A DNA stretch of 64,000 nucleotides from Branchiostoma floridae (taxonomy: Eukaryota > Chordata > Leptocardii > Amphioxiformes > Branchiostomatidae): contig NC_049984.1 in NCBI RefSeq assembly GCF_000003815.2, positions 17,060,495-17,124,494 on the forward strand. The letters are read 5' to 3'. Below, one piece after another: positions 11,471-21,583 of this stretch; positions within the stretch are counted from its first letter, which is position 1, and each line of letters starts with the position of its first letter. The translations under genes and the position numbers were made by a program. The notes below the pieces were generated by a model that saw only the letters and a program-made list of their open reading frames with translations, ran no database searches and had not been told where the DNA came from.

Positions 11471-12093
11471 CAAGCCTCATTCACAGACTTCGAGCGGCGC
11501 TAGTTTCAAAGTTGGCTAAGGTTCTCGAATGCCGGGAAGCGGAGATTGCCGAGGAAGAGAGTTTGCATATATAGATTTAGAAAAGAACTTTGTCGTAGGA
11601 GTTTCTCCCCGCCGATGGCGCCATAACCAGCATGAAATGGGATCAGGTCAACGTCGCCAGGCTATATGAGCATTTCCAATGAACTCAACGGGACATAAAT
11701 TTGGCTAAAGAAAATATGTATCTACGCGTCGTCAAATCAACTTATATCACGTTCCAAAACTGAGTTAATGAAGAAACAATAACACGTCAATGATGTTCCA
11801 GAACAAGTCTTCGATTTGCTCTCGTAGCAACGCGGCACAAACAAATCATCTGCGAACAGGATTGCATCCTTCGTGTGATTGTCCACTGTATCTCCGTGAT
11901 TTGTTGCCAAATATACGCGATTTTCTCGGTCTGATAAAATGGCACAGTCGACTTCAAGTACTTGCCCGTCCGAGAAAGCCTTAAGAAAGGAGCGCTTGGC
12001 CAGGTACGTCTGCAGGTCTTGTTTTCTTTACGAATTGTCGTCTCGCTAACACTTTGTATAGTGATGGAAACATAACGCAGGAGACTGACAGTA
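11471..12093. other. Intergenic, no feature recognised
   Basis: Between the LINE remnant and a hairpin MITE. I find no convincing exon. The 5' exons of the PDZ-like gene could lie here or in the assembly gap, but no splice-bounded open frame stands out. Confidence 0.35.
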
Positions 12094-12210
12094 GCCTGGG
12101 TACCATCCCGGATTTCTACCGGGGCTCCTTACACTCGCTACCCAAAACAATGTTTATTAATATTGTAGCGAGTGTAAGAAGCCACGGTAGAAATCGGATG
12201 GTACCCAGGT
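12094..12210. mobile_element. Hairpin MITE with TA flanks
   Basis: Inverted arms CCTGGGTACCATCC, GATTTCTACCG and TACACTCGCTAC pair with GTAGCGAGTGTA, CGGTAGAAATC and GGATGGTACCCAGG around a loop of about 28 bp. TA dinucleotides lie at both edges, compatible with a Tc1/mariner-type target duplication. No coding capacity. Confidence 0.7.
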
Positions 12211-12337
12211 TATCAAAGTTTAGGAAAGCCCTACGAAAAGATTTTTTTAGTTGAACTGTTTTTTCTTTCTTCAGCACATAATGATAATAACTGTTAATCA
12301 ACGATTGTATCAGATACAGTGTATGGCAGTGGCTGCT

Positions 12338-12563
12338 ACTCTCAAAGCAGAGGTTGAGTCGCGAGANNNNNNNNNNNNNNNNNNNNNNNNNNNNNNNNNN
12401 NNNNNNNNNNNNNNNNNNNNNNNNNNNNNNNNNNNNNNNNNNNNNNNNNNNNNNNNNNNNNNNNNNATATAGTAGTAGTCGGAAAATTACACCAAGAGGA
12501 GCGCCGGTGTAATTGTTCTGACTACTACTATATCTACGCGACTCAACCTCTGCTTGGAGAGTA
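12338..12563. mobile_element. Foldback MITE, CAAGCAGAGG family, broken by a gap
   Basis: Terminal inverted repeats TACTCTCAAAGCAGAGGTTG (left) and its complement with CCTCTGCTTGGAGAGTA (right). Inside, ATATAGTAGTAGTC pairs with GACTACTACTATAT. A run of exactly 100 N (12367-12466) falls within the element, probably because the hairpin collapsed during assembly. Confidence 0.75.
12367..12466. other. Assembly gap (100 N)
   Basis: Exactly 100 unknown bases, the usual placeholder for a gap of unknown size. Confidence 0.99.
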
Positions 12564-12768
12564 AGTGGCTGCAACATAGCAACAATTCTGGCAACTAATT
12601 CATCTAGGTACTCTACAAAGCTTAGCAATGTGTGATACGTTTTGCTTGACCTTCAAGCCTTAGAAAAAAATGGAAAGCGACTATGAATGACAAGTAACGT
12701 TACATGTATTTACATTGCTGTTGTGGCTAATGAGTACATCTGTTTACTGTGACACTTATCATCTGCAG

Positions 12769-14277
12769 GTCCACTCACGTGAGTCAACTCGTGAGTAGTT
12801 TCGAGGCTCTGACCAGCCAACCTTGTATGACTCCCGTTCAGTCACTGCCTGATGCCGATGAAGTCCTCAGCAGGTACTTATAATTACATTCGCAAAGAAA
12901 GCTATGTTTCCGATGTCATGTGTGGGCTATGGTATGTTGGTTAGCTGTCGACAACTCGAGTTTGATCATGGGTCTATGGTGACAGTTACCGATTCTAAAA
13001 GTGTTATCCGAAAGATTTCAGCATCTCATAACTGCACAGTGCATAAACATTCCACCATTACCCGCGATCGTCCATCTTGCGAGTATCCCACTGAAGGTGC
13101 GGCATGTTGGCGGCCTAACTGCTCCCCAAATTGGATTGTGTCATCCACGTTATAATGAAAATGTCGCACAAACATACAAGTATATATACTGAAAAGACAA
13201 CAAAACACACAAAATGTAAAAAAAAATCTCTTTTCGCTTTGTGTGTTTTTGTGTGTCGATCTTTATCGATGAAATTCGTTGAGCGATCTGTCAATCGGTC
13301 GGAAGCAGCTACTCCGCCAACGTGTTGCAGCTTCGGTGAGATTCCCGCTGATCTGTGTGTATGTTTGCGCCCCGTGAGAAGAACGATATGTGACTTTCAT
13401 CTTCTTTTCTAACCACAGAAGTTCAATTCAAGAACTGAAGGACAAGCTCCTGGGGAAGACGAGGTCCACTCCTTCCGAGACCATTGTGGTTTCAGTCCGA
13501 CCACAGAAGCCGACGCGTACCAAGAGTCTGAATGACGCAGCTACAGAGTCGGAGAGTACAAAGAAGCCACAGAAACCTCCGCGCACCAACTCTCTGGCTG
13601 ACAGAGACGGCCGCATCGCTGTTGAGGTGAGGCAGGAAGAGTTGCTCCGCACCCTTGTTCTGGGTGACACGACTGCCCACGCGACGGTTACCGTGAAGTC
13701 AGGCCGTACCCCTGCTCTGCCTGACGCGGCTGTCTTGGTTCCCGCGAAGCTAGTGGAACCAGCCCCGTCCCAGCCTCTGGCCGACGCAGCCGCAAGTCCC
13801 ACAGAAAGCACTCCCGTCCTCCAGCCACCACCTAAGCCCGCCAGGTGCAAGGACTTCGTGCTCTACAGAAACAACGTTGGTCACTTCGGGTTTTCCCTTC
13901 TCACCACGTTGACTCCCGACTTGGAACCAGTTCACGTGGTTTTTCAAGCTGCCGACAGCATCGCAACCCTGCCAGTTGGCAGGCTGGTCTCAGTCAACTA
14001 CCTGCCCGTGCAAGGGAAGACGGCTTCCGAGCTGTACGAGATGTTCAACAGATCTCCAGAGTCCGTTCGGCTGAGAATCCAGCAGCTGTACTTTCCGCTA
14101 TCGGTCGTACAGGGCATGGTGGAAGACCAAACCTCACCCGTCACGTACAAAGAGCACGTGGAGTACCGCAGGCAGCAACGTCTTCATCCTGCCAAGGAGT
14201 GGATGAAACGGAAGGTTCGAGGACTCGTCTCTGCAGTTTCCCGGTGTCGTGTTGCGATCAAATCGTGCTGGCGATGA
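12769..14277 (+). CDS. Proline-rich protein with a C-terminal PDZ-like domain (last two exons)
   Basis: Two exons are supported: 12769-12873 (after ATCTGCAG, before GTACTT) and 13419-14277, which join in frame; the TGA is at 14275. About 320 C-terminal residues are encoded, and the start is upstream or lost. The first part is disordered and repeats a short motif, Ser/Ala/Pro-Leu-x-Asp (QSLPDA, KSLNDA, NSLADR, PALPDA, QPLADA). It sits beside basic proline runs (RPQKPTRTKS, KPQKPPRTNS, PPPKPARC) that look like SH3 ligands and R-x-x-S phosphosites. The C-terminal half resembles a PDZ fold: GHFGFSL at the carboxylate-loop position, then GRLVSVNYLPVQGKTASELY, then VRLRIQQL. A basic tail follows. 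I infer a cytoplasmic scaffold. I recognise no named ortholog. The large final exon is GC-richer than its surroundings. Confidence 0.65.
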
Positions 14278-15147
14278 TTCTATAGCAGCACAGACATTTT
14301 ATATTTATGAAATTGTGTATATAGACAGATTTTTATAATGTATGAATTCTATGATGTTTATTTGAACAACGGTGTGAACATTTTCGATAGAGATGTAAGT
14401 AAAAAAAAAAATCTCATCCAACTGCCACGCGTGATGTTCCTGTGGTTTTATTTTTTTTATTTCGGCAACACCGTTAATATTGATCCCAAAGTCCGTCACA
14501 ACTAAGATTAAACTACTAATTCTGTACGCCATCGAGCCTTGTATTGCCTTTAGTCGCGACTGCGACGATGCATGTAGAAGTGTTTAACTACGATCTTAGG
14601 TTCACACTGACTGCACCTCGACTTTAGTCTTTACAATGCAGCAGAAATACATTTTGTGAAGTTTGACTATAGAGCTCATGTCTGGTTTGCCGTTTGTGTG
14701 CGTTTTGTGAGCTGGATTAAAAGATACACAGTACCTAAGCTTAAAATACAATACAATATCTGTCACGGCGGCAAGGACAGACAATATTGACTGAAAGCAT
14801 ATTTTGTTGCCGTGGTTCTGTTATAACTGACATTTGGATCATCCGCCGACAACGGCCTCCATATGATCTCCATATGCATATATATTGGGCCAAAATACTA
14901 ATGCCAGTGAAGTACAACGGAATGATGAATACGAATAAATGAATAAATTTCGACCGAAATTCAATGACAATATACTGTTATCATTATGCAGATTCAAGTG
15001 TTTTTCTATCATTATTTGCCAAACACCTAGCTCTTTCTGTAGAATTGTGAGCCATGTTATGTACGGCAAGCAGGCCCGGCTAGACCCCGTCTCGCCCCAC
15101 TCCGAATAAGCCGAAGCCTAACCCGCTCTGCTCGGAGAGTTGTGCAT
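14278..15147. other. 3' UTR and intergenic sequence
   Basis: AT-rich, with no exon seen. AATAAA hexamers at about 14935 and 14942 could end the PDZ-like transcript. A short GC-rich stretch at 15070-15146 ends in CTCTGCTCGGAGAG, which resembles the CAAGCAGAGG MITE end. Confidence 0.4.
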
Positions 15148-16937
15148 GTAGTTACCTCCATGAAATGTCATGGAGGTTATATTTTACCCAGCGTTTGTGT
15201 GTCTGTCTGTCTGTCTGTCTGTCAACAAGATAACTCAAGAACGGCTGGATGGATTAGTTTCATACTTGGTGTGTTGGTGGGGTGCGATAAAAGCTAGAAG
15301 TGATTAGATTTTAAGCCCCCTAGCGGCTTCCCTTGGTACTGCAGCGCAACTTCCGGTTTTGCTATCTCGTGTTCTGAACACGCTATGGTCACGATTTTTG
15401 AGTGTTAGATAGCTCTTGTGATCAGGAATAAGTGACATAAGTTTTGGCCCCCTACCGACTAGGTTTGGGATAGCAGGGGCATTTTTGTCATAAACTTCTG
15501 AAGAGGATAACTCAAGAAGGGAACAATGGATTTTCATGATTTTTGGTATGTAGGTACCTTAGACAATGTTGTACAAGATAAGATATTAATTATGCAAAAT
15601 AGTAGTAAATTTGCATAATTAATGAGAATATTCTATCATAGCAGTTTTTTCAATGAATCTGTTGTCCCGGACATGATATAGTCTTGACATTTGGGTGGTA
15701 GATAGCTTGCAGTGTCATGACAAAGTGGGGCAGATTTCAGCCCCCTAACATGTAATGTTGGAACTGCAGGGGCGTTTTTGTCAAGACATTCCAAAGAGGA
15801 TAACTGCAGAAAGGATTGACGGATTGGCATCATTTTAGGGGTGCAGGTAGCTTAGGCAAAGGTGTTCACAATGATATACTTGGCAGACAAAGAAGTACAG
15901 CGCCGAAAGAGACTTGCCAAGGAGGAGGAGCGTGATAACGTTGTCCTACTGGACCAACAACTGGAGAACGTCCATACATTCGACTACCTAGGAAGCCGCA
16001 TGCAGTGTGACGGTGACCAGAAAGCGGATGTTAAACACAGAATGGACATCGCACAATCCCGCTTCAGCTCCATGCACCACATATGGAGAGATCACAGACT
16101 GCCTCAGAGAATGAAACTCCGACTGTACAAATCCTCTGTTTGTTCAACCTTCACACATGGATGTGAAGCATGGGACTTAACGCAGGACGTCACGAGAATG
16201 ATAAACGGCTTTAACAGCAGATGCCTACAGGTTATTACAAAGAAACACTTCCGAGACACAGCAACACACCCAGACTTCAACCTGGTGGCAGCCATCCGCC
16301 GGAGACGACTCCGGTACCTGGGCCACGTTCTTCGCATGGACCCGTCCAGACTGGTCAGGCGAACTCTGAAGGCCTATGTGTGCGGAGGAGAAAACCCGCC
16401 TGAAGGTTCCCTCCTAATGGACTGTGACTTACCTTTCGAACTGGCAGCTAGGCAAGCCAGAAATAGGCAAATGTGGAACGCCAAAGTTAACAAGATAAAC
16501 TGACTTAATGTATATATTGAAGATATATCTGTAGATATTGTAGCATAGGGCCCACGGCCTAGAAATGTGAATTATATATATATATAATGATATACATGTT
16601 ATGCAAATGAGGACCTTATTTGCATAATTAATGGGGAAATTGTATAATACCATTATTAGCAATAACTGGACTTCAATAAATGTAACACTTATTAATTATG
16701 ATAGATGGAATATAAGCAGATACCAAATATGGTAATGAGGAACTTATTTGCATAATTTATGCAAAAATTGCAAAGCCTCTTTATGTCTAATGATTGGAAT
16801 TTTATACTTGTGACATGTGTACGTTAGTCAATGATGAACAACACCACGCATAATTATGTTAATGTGTTAGTCAATTGCATGAAATTTACAAAAGCTCTAA
16901 ATTTTCATGGAGGTATGAGGTCGCCGAACTCTAGTTT
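15148..16937 (+). mobile_element. Composite non-autonomous repeat carrying a LINE fragment
   Basis: It begins with TTACCTCCATGAAATGTCAT, itself a short palindrome, followed by (GTCT)n, and ends with TTTTCATGGAGGT, the inverse of the start. The first half holds tandem units of roughly 300 bp sharing GGCCCCCTA, GCAGGGGCATTTTTGTCA and GAGGATAACTCAAGAA. The second half contains a reverse-transcriptase fragment and stretches of TTTGCATAATTAATG. Boundaries are by eye. Confidence 0.5.
15862..16503 (+). pseudogene. LINE ORF2 C-terminal fragment (213-codon open frame)
   Basis: The frame contains the post-catalytic part of a LINE reverse transcriptase: FDYLGSRMQCDG, KLRLYKSSVCSTFTHGCEAW, FNSRCLQVI and RRRLRYLGHVLRMDP. 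This pattern is typical of the region after the RT thumb in RTE/L1-like ORF2 proteins. The fingers, the palm with its catalytic FADD box, and the endonuclease are absent, so it cannot be active. The frame is open for about 640 bp, which suggests a fairly young copy. It is embedded in the composite repeat at 15148-16937. Confidence 0.75.
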
Positions 16938-18180
16938 AATATGATTTAGCCGTTGTAACCAACTTACTTTGACTTTAATAAGTGTGACCTGTGCCATGGA
17001 CCGAGAAGGGCCAGCAGCTCGGGAGGACAGCCGCGTACCTGAAGGGTTGGTGGCGGTCCGTCAACTTTCACCAGACTGGATAAAAGGATGAAGATTCACT
17101 GTGAGATGAGGCCAAGAAGTTGACGGAGAGGGAGGAGTGGATCTTCAATAGCTTTTCCTTCTTGTGGTCATTTATCCGCCACAATTTAACAAGGCACAGT
17201 CGTTGACGGGTAAATTATTAAAAGCTAGCGGGTAGGTCACTGGTCTGCGCCAAAATGCGCCTGGCATTCGCAATCTGTCGCCTGAAAGATCCTGAAAATG
17301 CGCGAATGTATAGAAAGGCCACAGCAAGTAAATTTTATGGATGACATCCGCGCGCTCATTAATTTTTGCCTGATTTCAGAAAAAAAACAAGGATTTTTTT
17401 CTTCTTCGGAGATGCTCAACATGACAAGAAAGTACCAAAATGGGAAAGTATGTTGTGTTATAGCCTAATGATTGTACTTGTAGAAGTGACATTAGCGATG
17501 TAGCCATGATTGTAGTTATAGAAGTGAAACCAGCTGGATAGTTGGAAAAGTGGCACCACTATGGAAGTCATAAGTGAAGTTGCCAACTTGGTAAGTGATA
17601 CCAGTCTACTACACTAGTTCACTTCTTTAATACAGGAATGAATGATTTGTCGTCAGCACTACCATGTTTTGACACTTTAACTCTTCTTACAACATTTATG
17701 GTGTCTATTTTGAAAATTTAGCCATCTTTTTTTTTTTTACCCATCTTGTTTTTTTTTCGCCCTATCTCACTATTTTTGCAGTCTGCAGAGGATGTCATCC
17801 ATAAAATTTACTTGCTGTGGCCTAAATCGCAATTCAAAAAATGGTGCAAAGCGACGCAATCTATAAAGCCATATTACATTTCCGTAAATGTTAACGTTAT
17901 ACGTTACATGTTCTATCATATCTTACATATCAGATCATATCAAGGTGAGAAGGAGAGGGGGTGGCGGCTTCTAAGTCTGAAAGGGAAAGGTCACTAATCA
18001 CCAACACATGTGCACATGCGTCCAGAGTCAACTTTACTTTAGTCCCCTCGTGTTCTATTCTATACTGTAAAAGACTTGTAGAGGCTCATTTCTGAGAAAA
18101 TCTTAGATCGACGAGACAGCGTAGGTTGTAAACTCTCCGGTTTCACAAAAATATTGAGATAAGTTTAAAGTCCCCTTATT
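16938..18180. other. Intergenic, with a foldback element
   Basis: No exon recognised. It contains the inverted pair described at 17260-17860; otherwise I see nothing. Confidence 0.35.
17260..17860. mobile_element. Foldback element with about 75-bp inverted arms
   Basis: GGCCACAGCAAGTAAATTTT plus ATGGATGAC at 17317-17345 is repeated exactly, inverted, at about 17794-17822. Weaker inverted similarity extends through a Phe/Lys-rich A/T tract (GAAAAAAAACAAGG against CTTGTTTTTTTTTCGCCC). The spacer of about 450 bp is non-coding. It looks like a MITE or a solo foldback. Confidence 0.55.
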
Positions 18181-18202
18181 TGTGGTGGTCAGTCCCCCAA
18201 CA

Positions 18203-18228
18203 TGACGTCACAGATCCAACATGGCGGC
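18203..18228 (+). promoter_or_regulatory. CRE and YY1-type motifs at the MADF-BESS start
   Basis: A perfect palindromic CRE, TGACGTCA (18203-18210), lies 10 bp before the ATG at 18221. The ATG itself is in CCAACATGGCGGC, close to a YY1 site. Together they suggest a CREB/ATF- and YY1-responsive core promoter or 5' UTR. Motifs are seen directly; function is inference. Confidence 0.5.
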
Positions 18229-20480
18229 ATCGTACGAAGCTTGGGAGGCTGTGACAGATGAAGAGCAACTAGAGGTTCCCAATGGCTCGCACTCCGCCCC
18301 TTCCAGCCAGAAAATGAAGACAGAAGGCAATAACTACCCCTGGAGGCACGACCACGAACGTATGATGGCAGAATTTTGGCTCAATAACCCGAGTTTCTAC
18401 GACAAATCGCAGGAGCATTACAAGAACAAAGACAGGAAGATACAACTTATACAGGAGTTGATTCAACAAAATCGTGAGGAGTGGGAAAAAATCAGAACCC
18501 CCCTACCAACTGGTGAGTAGAAATTTTTGAAGTGGAATTTAGTTCGTAGTTAAATCTGGAAACATAACATATGACATCTTATATATATCGTAATTTTGGT
18601 GGGCATGTTTACATGTTTTTGTTTATATTTACAATTACATCCCGCTTCCTGGCGTAACACACTAGGTTCGTACTAATAGGACAGATTAATAATTTTGATC
18701 CACTCACACTGGGATTGACCTTAACTCTTATAAGCTTGTTCACATTTCCAAGTAAGCATGCATGGCGACAGAAATTGTGGCTTACTTAATACATTTGTAT
18801 GTCAAAAGTGAAGGCCCCTGAGACATATATGATAAACAAAACATGTTTTACATCATCATTAAATGTTATACAAATCAACAGAATGTTCAAGACGAGAACT
18901 GTTTACAAGTCAGGGGGCTTCACCTTTGACATATTACCCACAATTCCTGTTGCCGCACATGCTTATTCAGGAGTGCGAACAAACATAGAGATTTGTGGCT
19001 CTCCACAAACATGTAGGACCTCCATTTTAACGTCCTATGCAAGGGACGTCCCCACCCAACACTATGCACTCATTTACAAAATTAGTGTGCCACAAATTAA
19101 TTGTTGTTAAAAATTTTCTGTATTCTTCTATGTTTCAGTTAACCAAGTGACTCGACATTTGCGAAACATTCGAACCAGATTTGGCAAGTTGTTGAAGCGC
19201 AAATCTGTCGACCCTACCTTCAAATTTTCCCACAGGGATCAGTTCATCTTAGACCACTACCAGTTCCTTCGCCCACACCTTCAACGTAGCAGGACGCCAG
19301 CAATGCACGCTGTAAGTATGGAAGAAAAAGTATTCCTTGCTTCAGCACGTTTTCAAGATGCATACTTCCATTTTTCTTGGAATGTTCTTCTTTTTTTCGT
19401 AGAAACAAGGAAACATATACTGCAACCTTCAACATATCAGCCAGATTCCTGTCCATGTTCGGGCCTCATCTTGCAGGTTCTGCGCTGTATTTCTGACGTC
19501 CATCTTGCTTGATGCCCAAGCAGCCCAATCATTATGACACATTGGTTGACTGAATGGGGAGAGGCGACTTGCTTATCTGGGCTTCATAACTTGTTCCTCA
19601 TCAGTGTGACCACAAAGGAAAATTGACACAAATTCACAAATATGGCACATTTTCCGAGCACAATTTGGTTTACTCCAGTGAGAGACCTGCTTAGACATAC
19701 ATATTAGTATTACCGCCAGTTTCTGATGGTGAATTTCATTGCATTATTATGTTCACGGATCCAACTGCATATGCACAATGTCCAAGGCAAAGACCCCCGA
19801 CTGCAAACAGTTACTGTCTAGACCATGCTTTAATTATGCATGTCTTGGGCCTTTACCTTTGACATACATTTTGTATTACCCACAGAGGACTAAACTATAC
19901 ATGTCCAATTGGACTTGTGAACAAACTAAATATTATATTACTTGCCATTGATTCCTTATGTTTTCTTGTTGCTGAAGCATTGCCTTTATTGCAGACGAGA
20001 GCACACCATGTCGGACAGGGGAGTAACACCTTGGCACAGGCTGCCCAAGCTGACTTTGCAGACATGGAAGACGAAGATGCCTCACTTGAGGAGACCCCTT
20101 CAACTTCTGGATCCAGCACTTGGACCACTACCCCCAAGAAGCGCAGGCGAGATAACCCCACCCTGCTTCCATCTGATCCACTTCTGAAACAGTTTGAACC
20201 TTCTCCCCTCAGCAGAAGAGCTACCTTTGCCAACTTCGTGAGGGATTCACTTCTCACTATGTCCAAGCCCAAGTACAAATTGGCCAAGGCTGCAATTTGG
20301 GACATACTGCACAAGTTGGACATGGATGACGATTCGGCCTGTTCAGATGATTTTGACGACCCCGCCGGCCCTTCTCCGCTGTTCATCACCCCCAGCGCCA
20401 GCGGACCTGTCACGCACGGCTCCGTGCCCCCCACGTGTTGGGAGATCAGCTCATTACCACATATGAACAACCACTTATAA
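18221..20480 (+). CDS. MADF-BESS domain transcriptional regulator
   Basis: Three exons, 18221-18512, 19139-19311 and 19995-20480, join in frame to give 316 residues. The MADF domain (about 45-145) is a Myb-related DNA-binding fold. Its hallmark is visible in EFWLNNPSFYDKSQEHYKNK, then IQLIQELI, then after the first intron VTRHLRNIRTRFGKLLKRK and FIL-DHYQFLRPHL. An acidic stretch (EDEDASLEE) and a basic patch PKKRRR at about 202, a likely nuclear signal, follow. The BESS motif, a protein-protein interaction helix pair, is at about 233-265: FANFVRDSLLTMSKPKYKLA. The order MADF then BESS is standard for arthropod and other invertebrate factors such as Adf1-like proteins. Targets cannot be told from sequence. 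The ATG was chosen because it is the first in the exon and lies just after a CRE. Confidence 0.85.
18798..18933. mobile_element. Foldback MITE, TATGTCAAAGG family
   Basis: Arms TATGTCAAAAGTGAAGGCCC and its complement with GGGGCTTCACCTTTGACATA enclose about 85 bp. It lies in intron 1 of the MADF-BESS gene. Confidence 0.7.
19776..19867. mobile_element. Foldback MITE, TATGTCAAAGG family
   Basis: Arms ATGTCCAAGGCAAAGACCCC and GGGCCTTTACCTTTGACATA enclose a short loop. It is the second copy in this gene, in intron 2. Confidence 0.6.
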
Positions 20481-20487
20481 AAACCGG

Positions 20488-20737
20488 TGCAATGGCCTAG
20501 TGGGTAGAGTGTTCACCTTGCATTCGGTAGGTCGTGAGTTTGATCCCTGGCCGAGTCATACCAAAGACTTTAAAATGGTACATTGGGAAAGAGTATGGAA
20601 GTTTAACACACACCACTACCAGTGGACTAGCCCCCTGCTGTAGTGATTGCGTTGTGTGGCCCAGGGCTAAGGAAACAGAGATGGGCACCGCCCCTATGCG
20701 CCATCAGGCGCAGGAAGGGTTTAACTTTTTTTTAACA
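20488..20737 (+). repeat. tRNA-derived SINE, family A, best copy
   Basis: The head has box A TGGCCTAGTGGGTAGAGTG and box B GGTCGTGAGTTTGATCCC, the spacing of an RNA polymerase III promoter. The body carries CCAGTGGACTAGCCCCCTGC and GAGATGGGCACCGCCCC, and the end is T-rich. It starts eight bases after the MADF-BESS stop codon, so it is probably part of that 3' UTR. Diverged relatives lie at 1709-1963 and 24044-24300. Confidence 0.8.
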
Positions 20738-21583
20738 ACCACTTATCCCACATAAACACATAAGAGTGCTGTCCTGCTTGACTGATGTGGAACCCTGTAT
20801 ATACAAATTATGAATACTATTTTTAAATGATGACTTGCATGACAATATATGCAGTATTGTTCACCAAAAACTTTCATGCATGACTGTAATAATGTCCTTA
20901 TTTATGACTGTTCTTTCAAGACATTAATGCGTCTTACGCTAAACTTTCCAGTGAATTCAATAGACCTATCCTGACTGCCCATCACAATTTGCTGTGAAAC
21001 CAATGAGAGAATGACAATTATAGGTTAGACCAATGAGGTAGGGGATGGATGTGCATAAAATAAAAAGTATTTGCATTTTTAATGTTTTTCTTTTTTCTTT
21101 GACAGAGATGGGTAGGGCTATAGCCTATAGGATTGGTCTGTTGTTATTGCCCCCTTGTACTACTGGAAGTATTTTTGTTGTCTTTAATATAATACAATAC
21201 AAGATGTACTTGTACCAGTCACCACTTCCAATTACAAGTATACCCTTATAGATTTTAAGAAAAATAAATAAATGAAAGACTTATTGACAGTCGACCTCTT
21301 TCATGTACACCTTTATTTTGTGTTGTCTTTCCAAATTGTACTTTTTAATATCCACAAAGAGAAAACTTACAAGTTGCGATACAGTTCACTCTTTTCTTAC
21401 TTTAGTTTGAAGCACAGCAAGTTTGTAGTGAGAACAATACCATTAGAAAGAATACCTGGGCTGCCAATAGATTCAGGAACTGGATACATTTACTCTATAA
21501 TATTGTTTTACAGAGTAAAACAGCTGGTATAAGATCTGAGACAAAGCAAGACAGCCCTGCACACAACCTAAGACGTCTTCTAA

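Noticed and set aside
20482-20570. A genuine tRNA gene at the SINE head
   Set aside because: Box A and B are present, but a cloverleaf does not close and the sequence runs into a SINE body shared with other copies.
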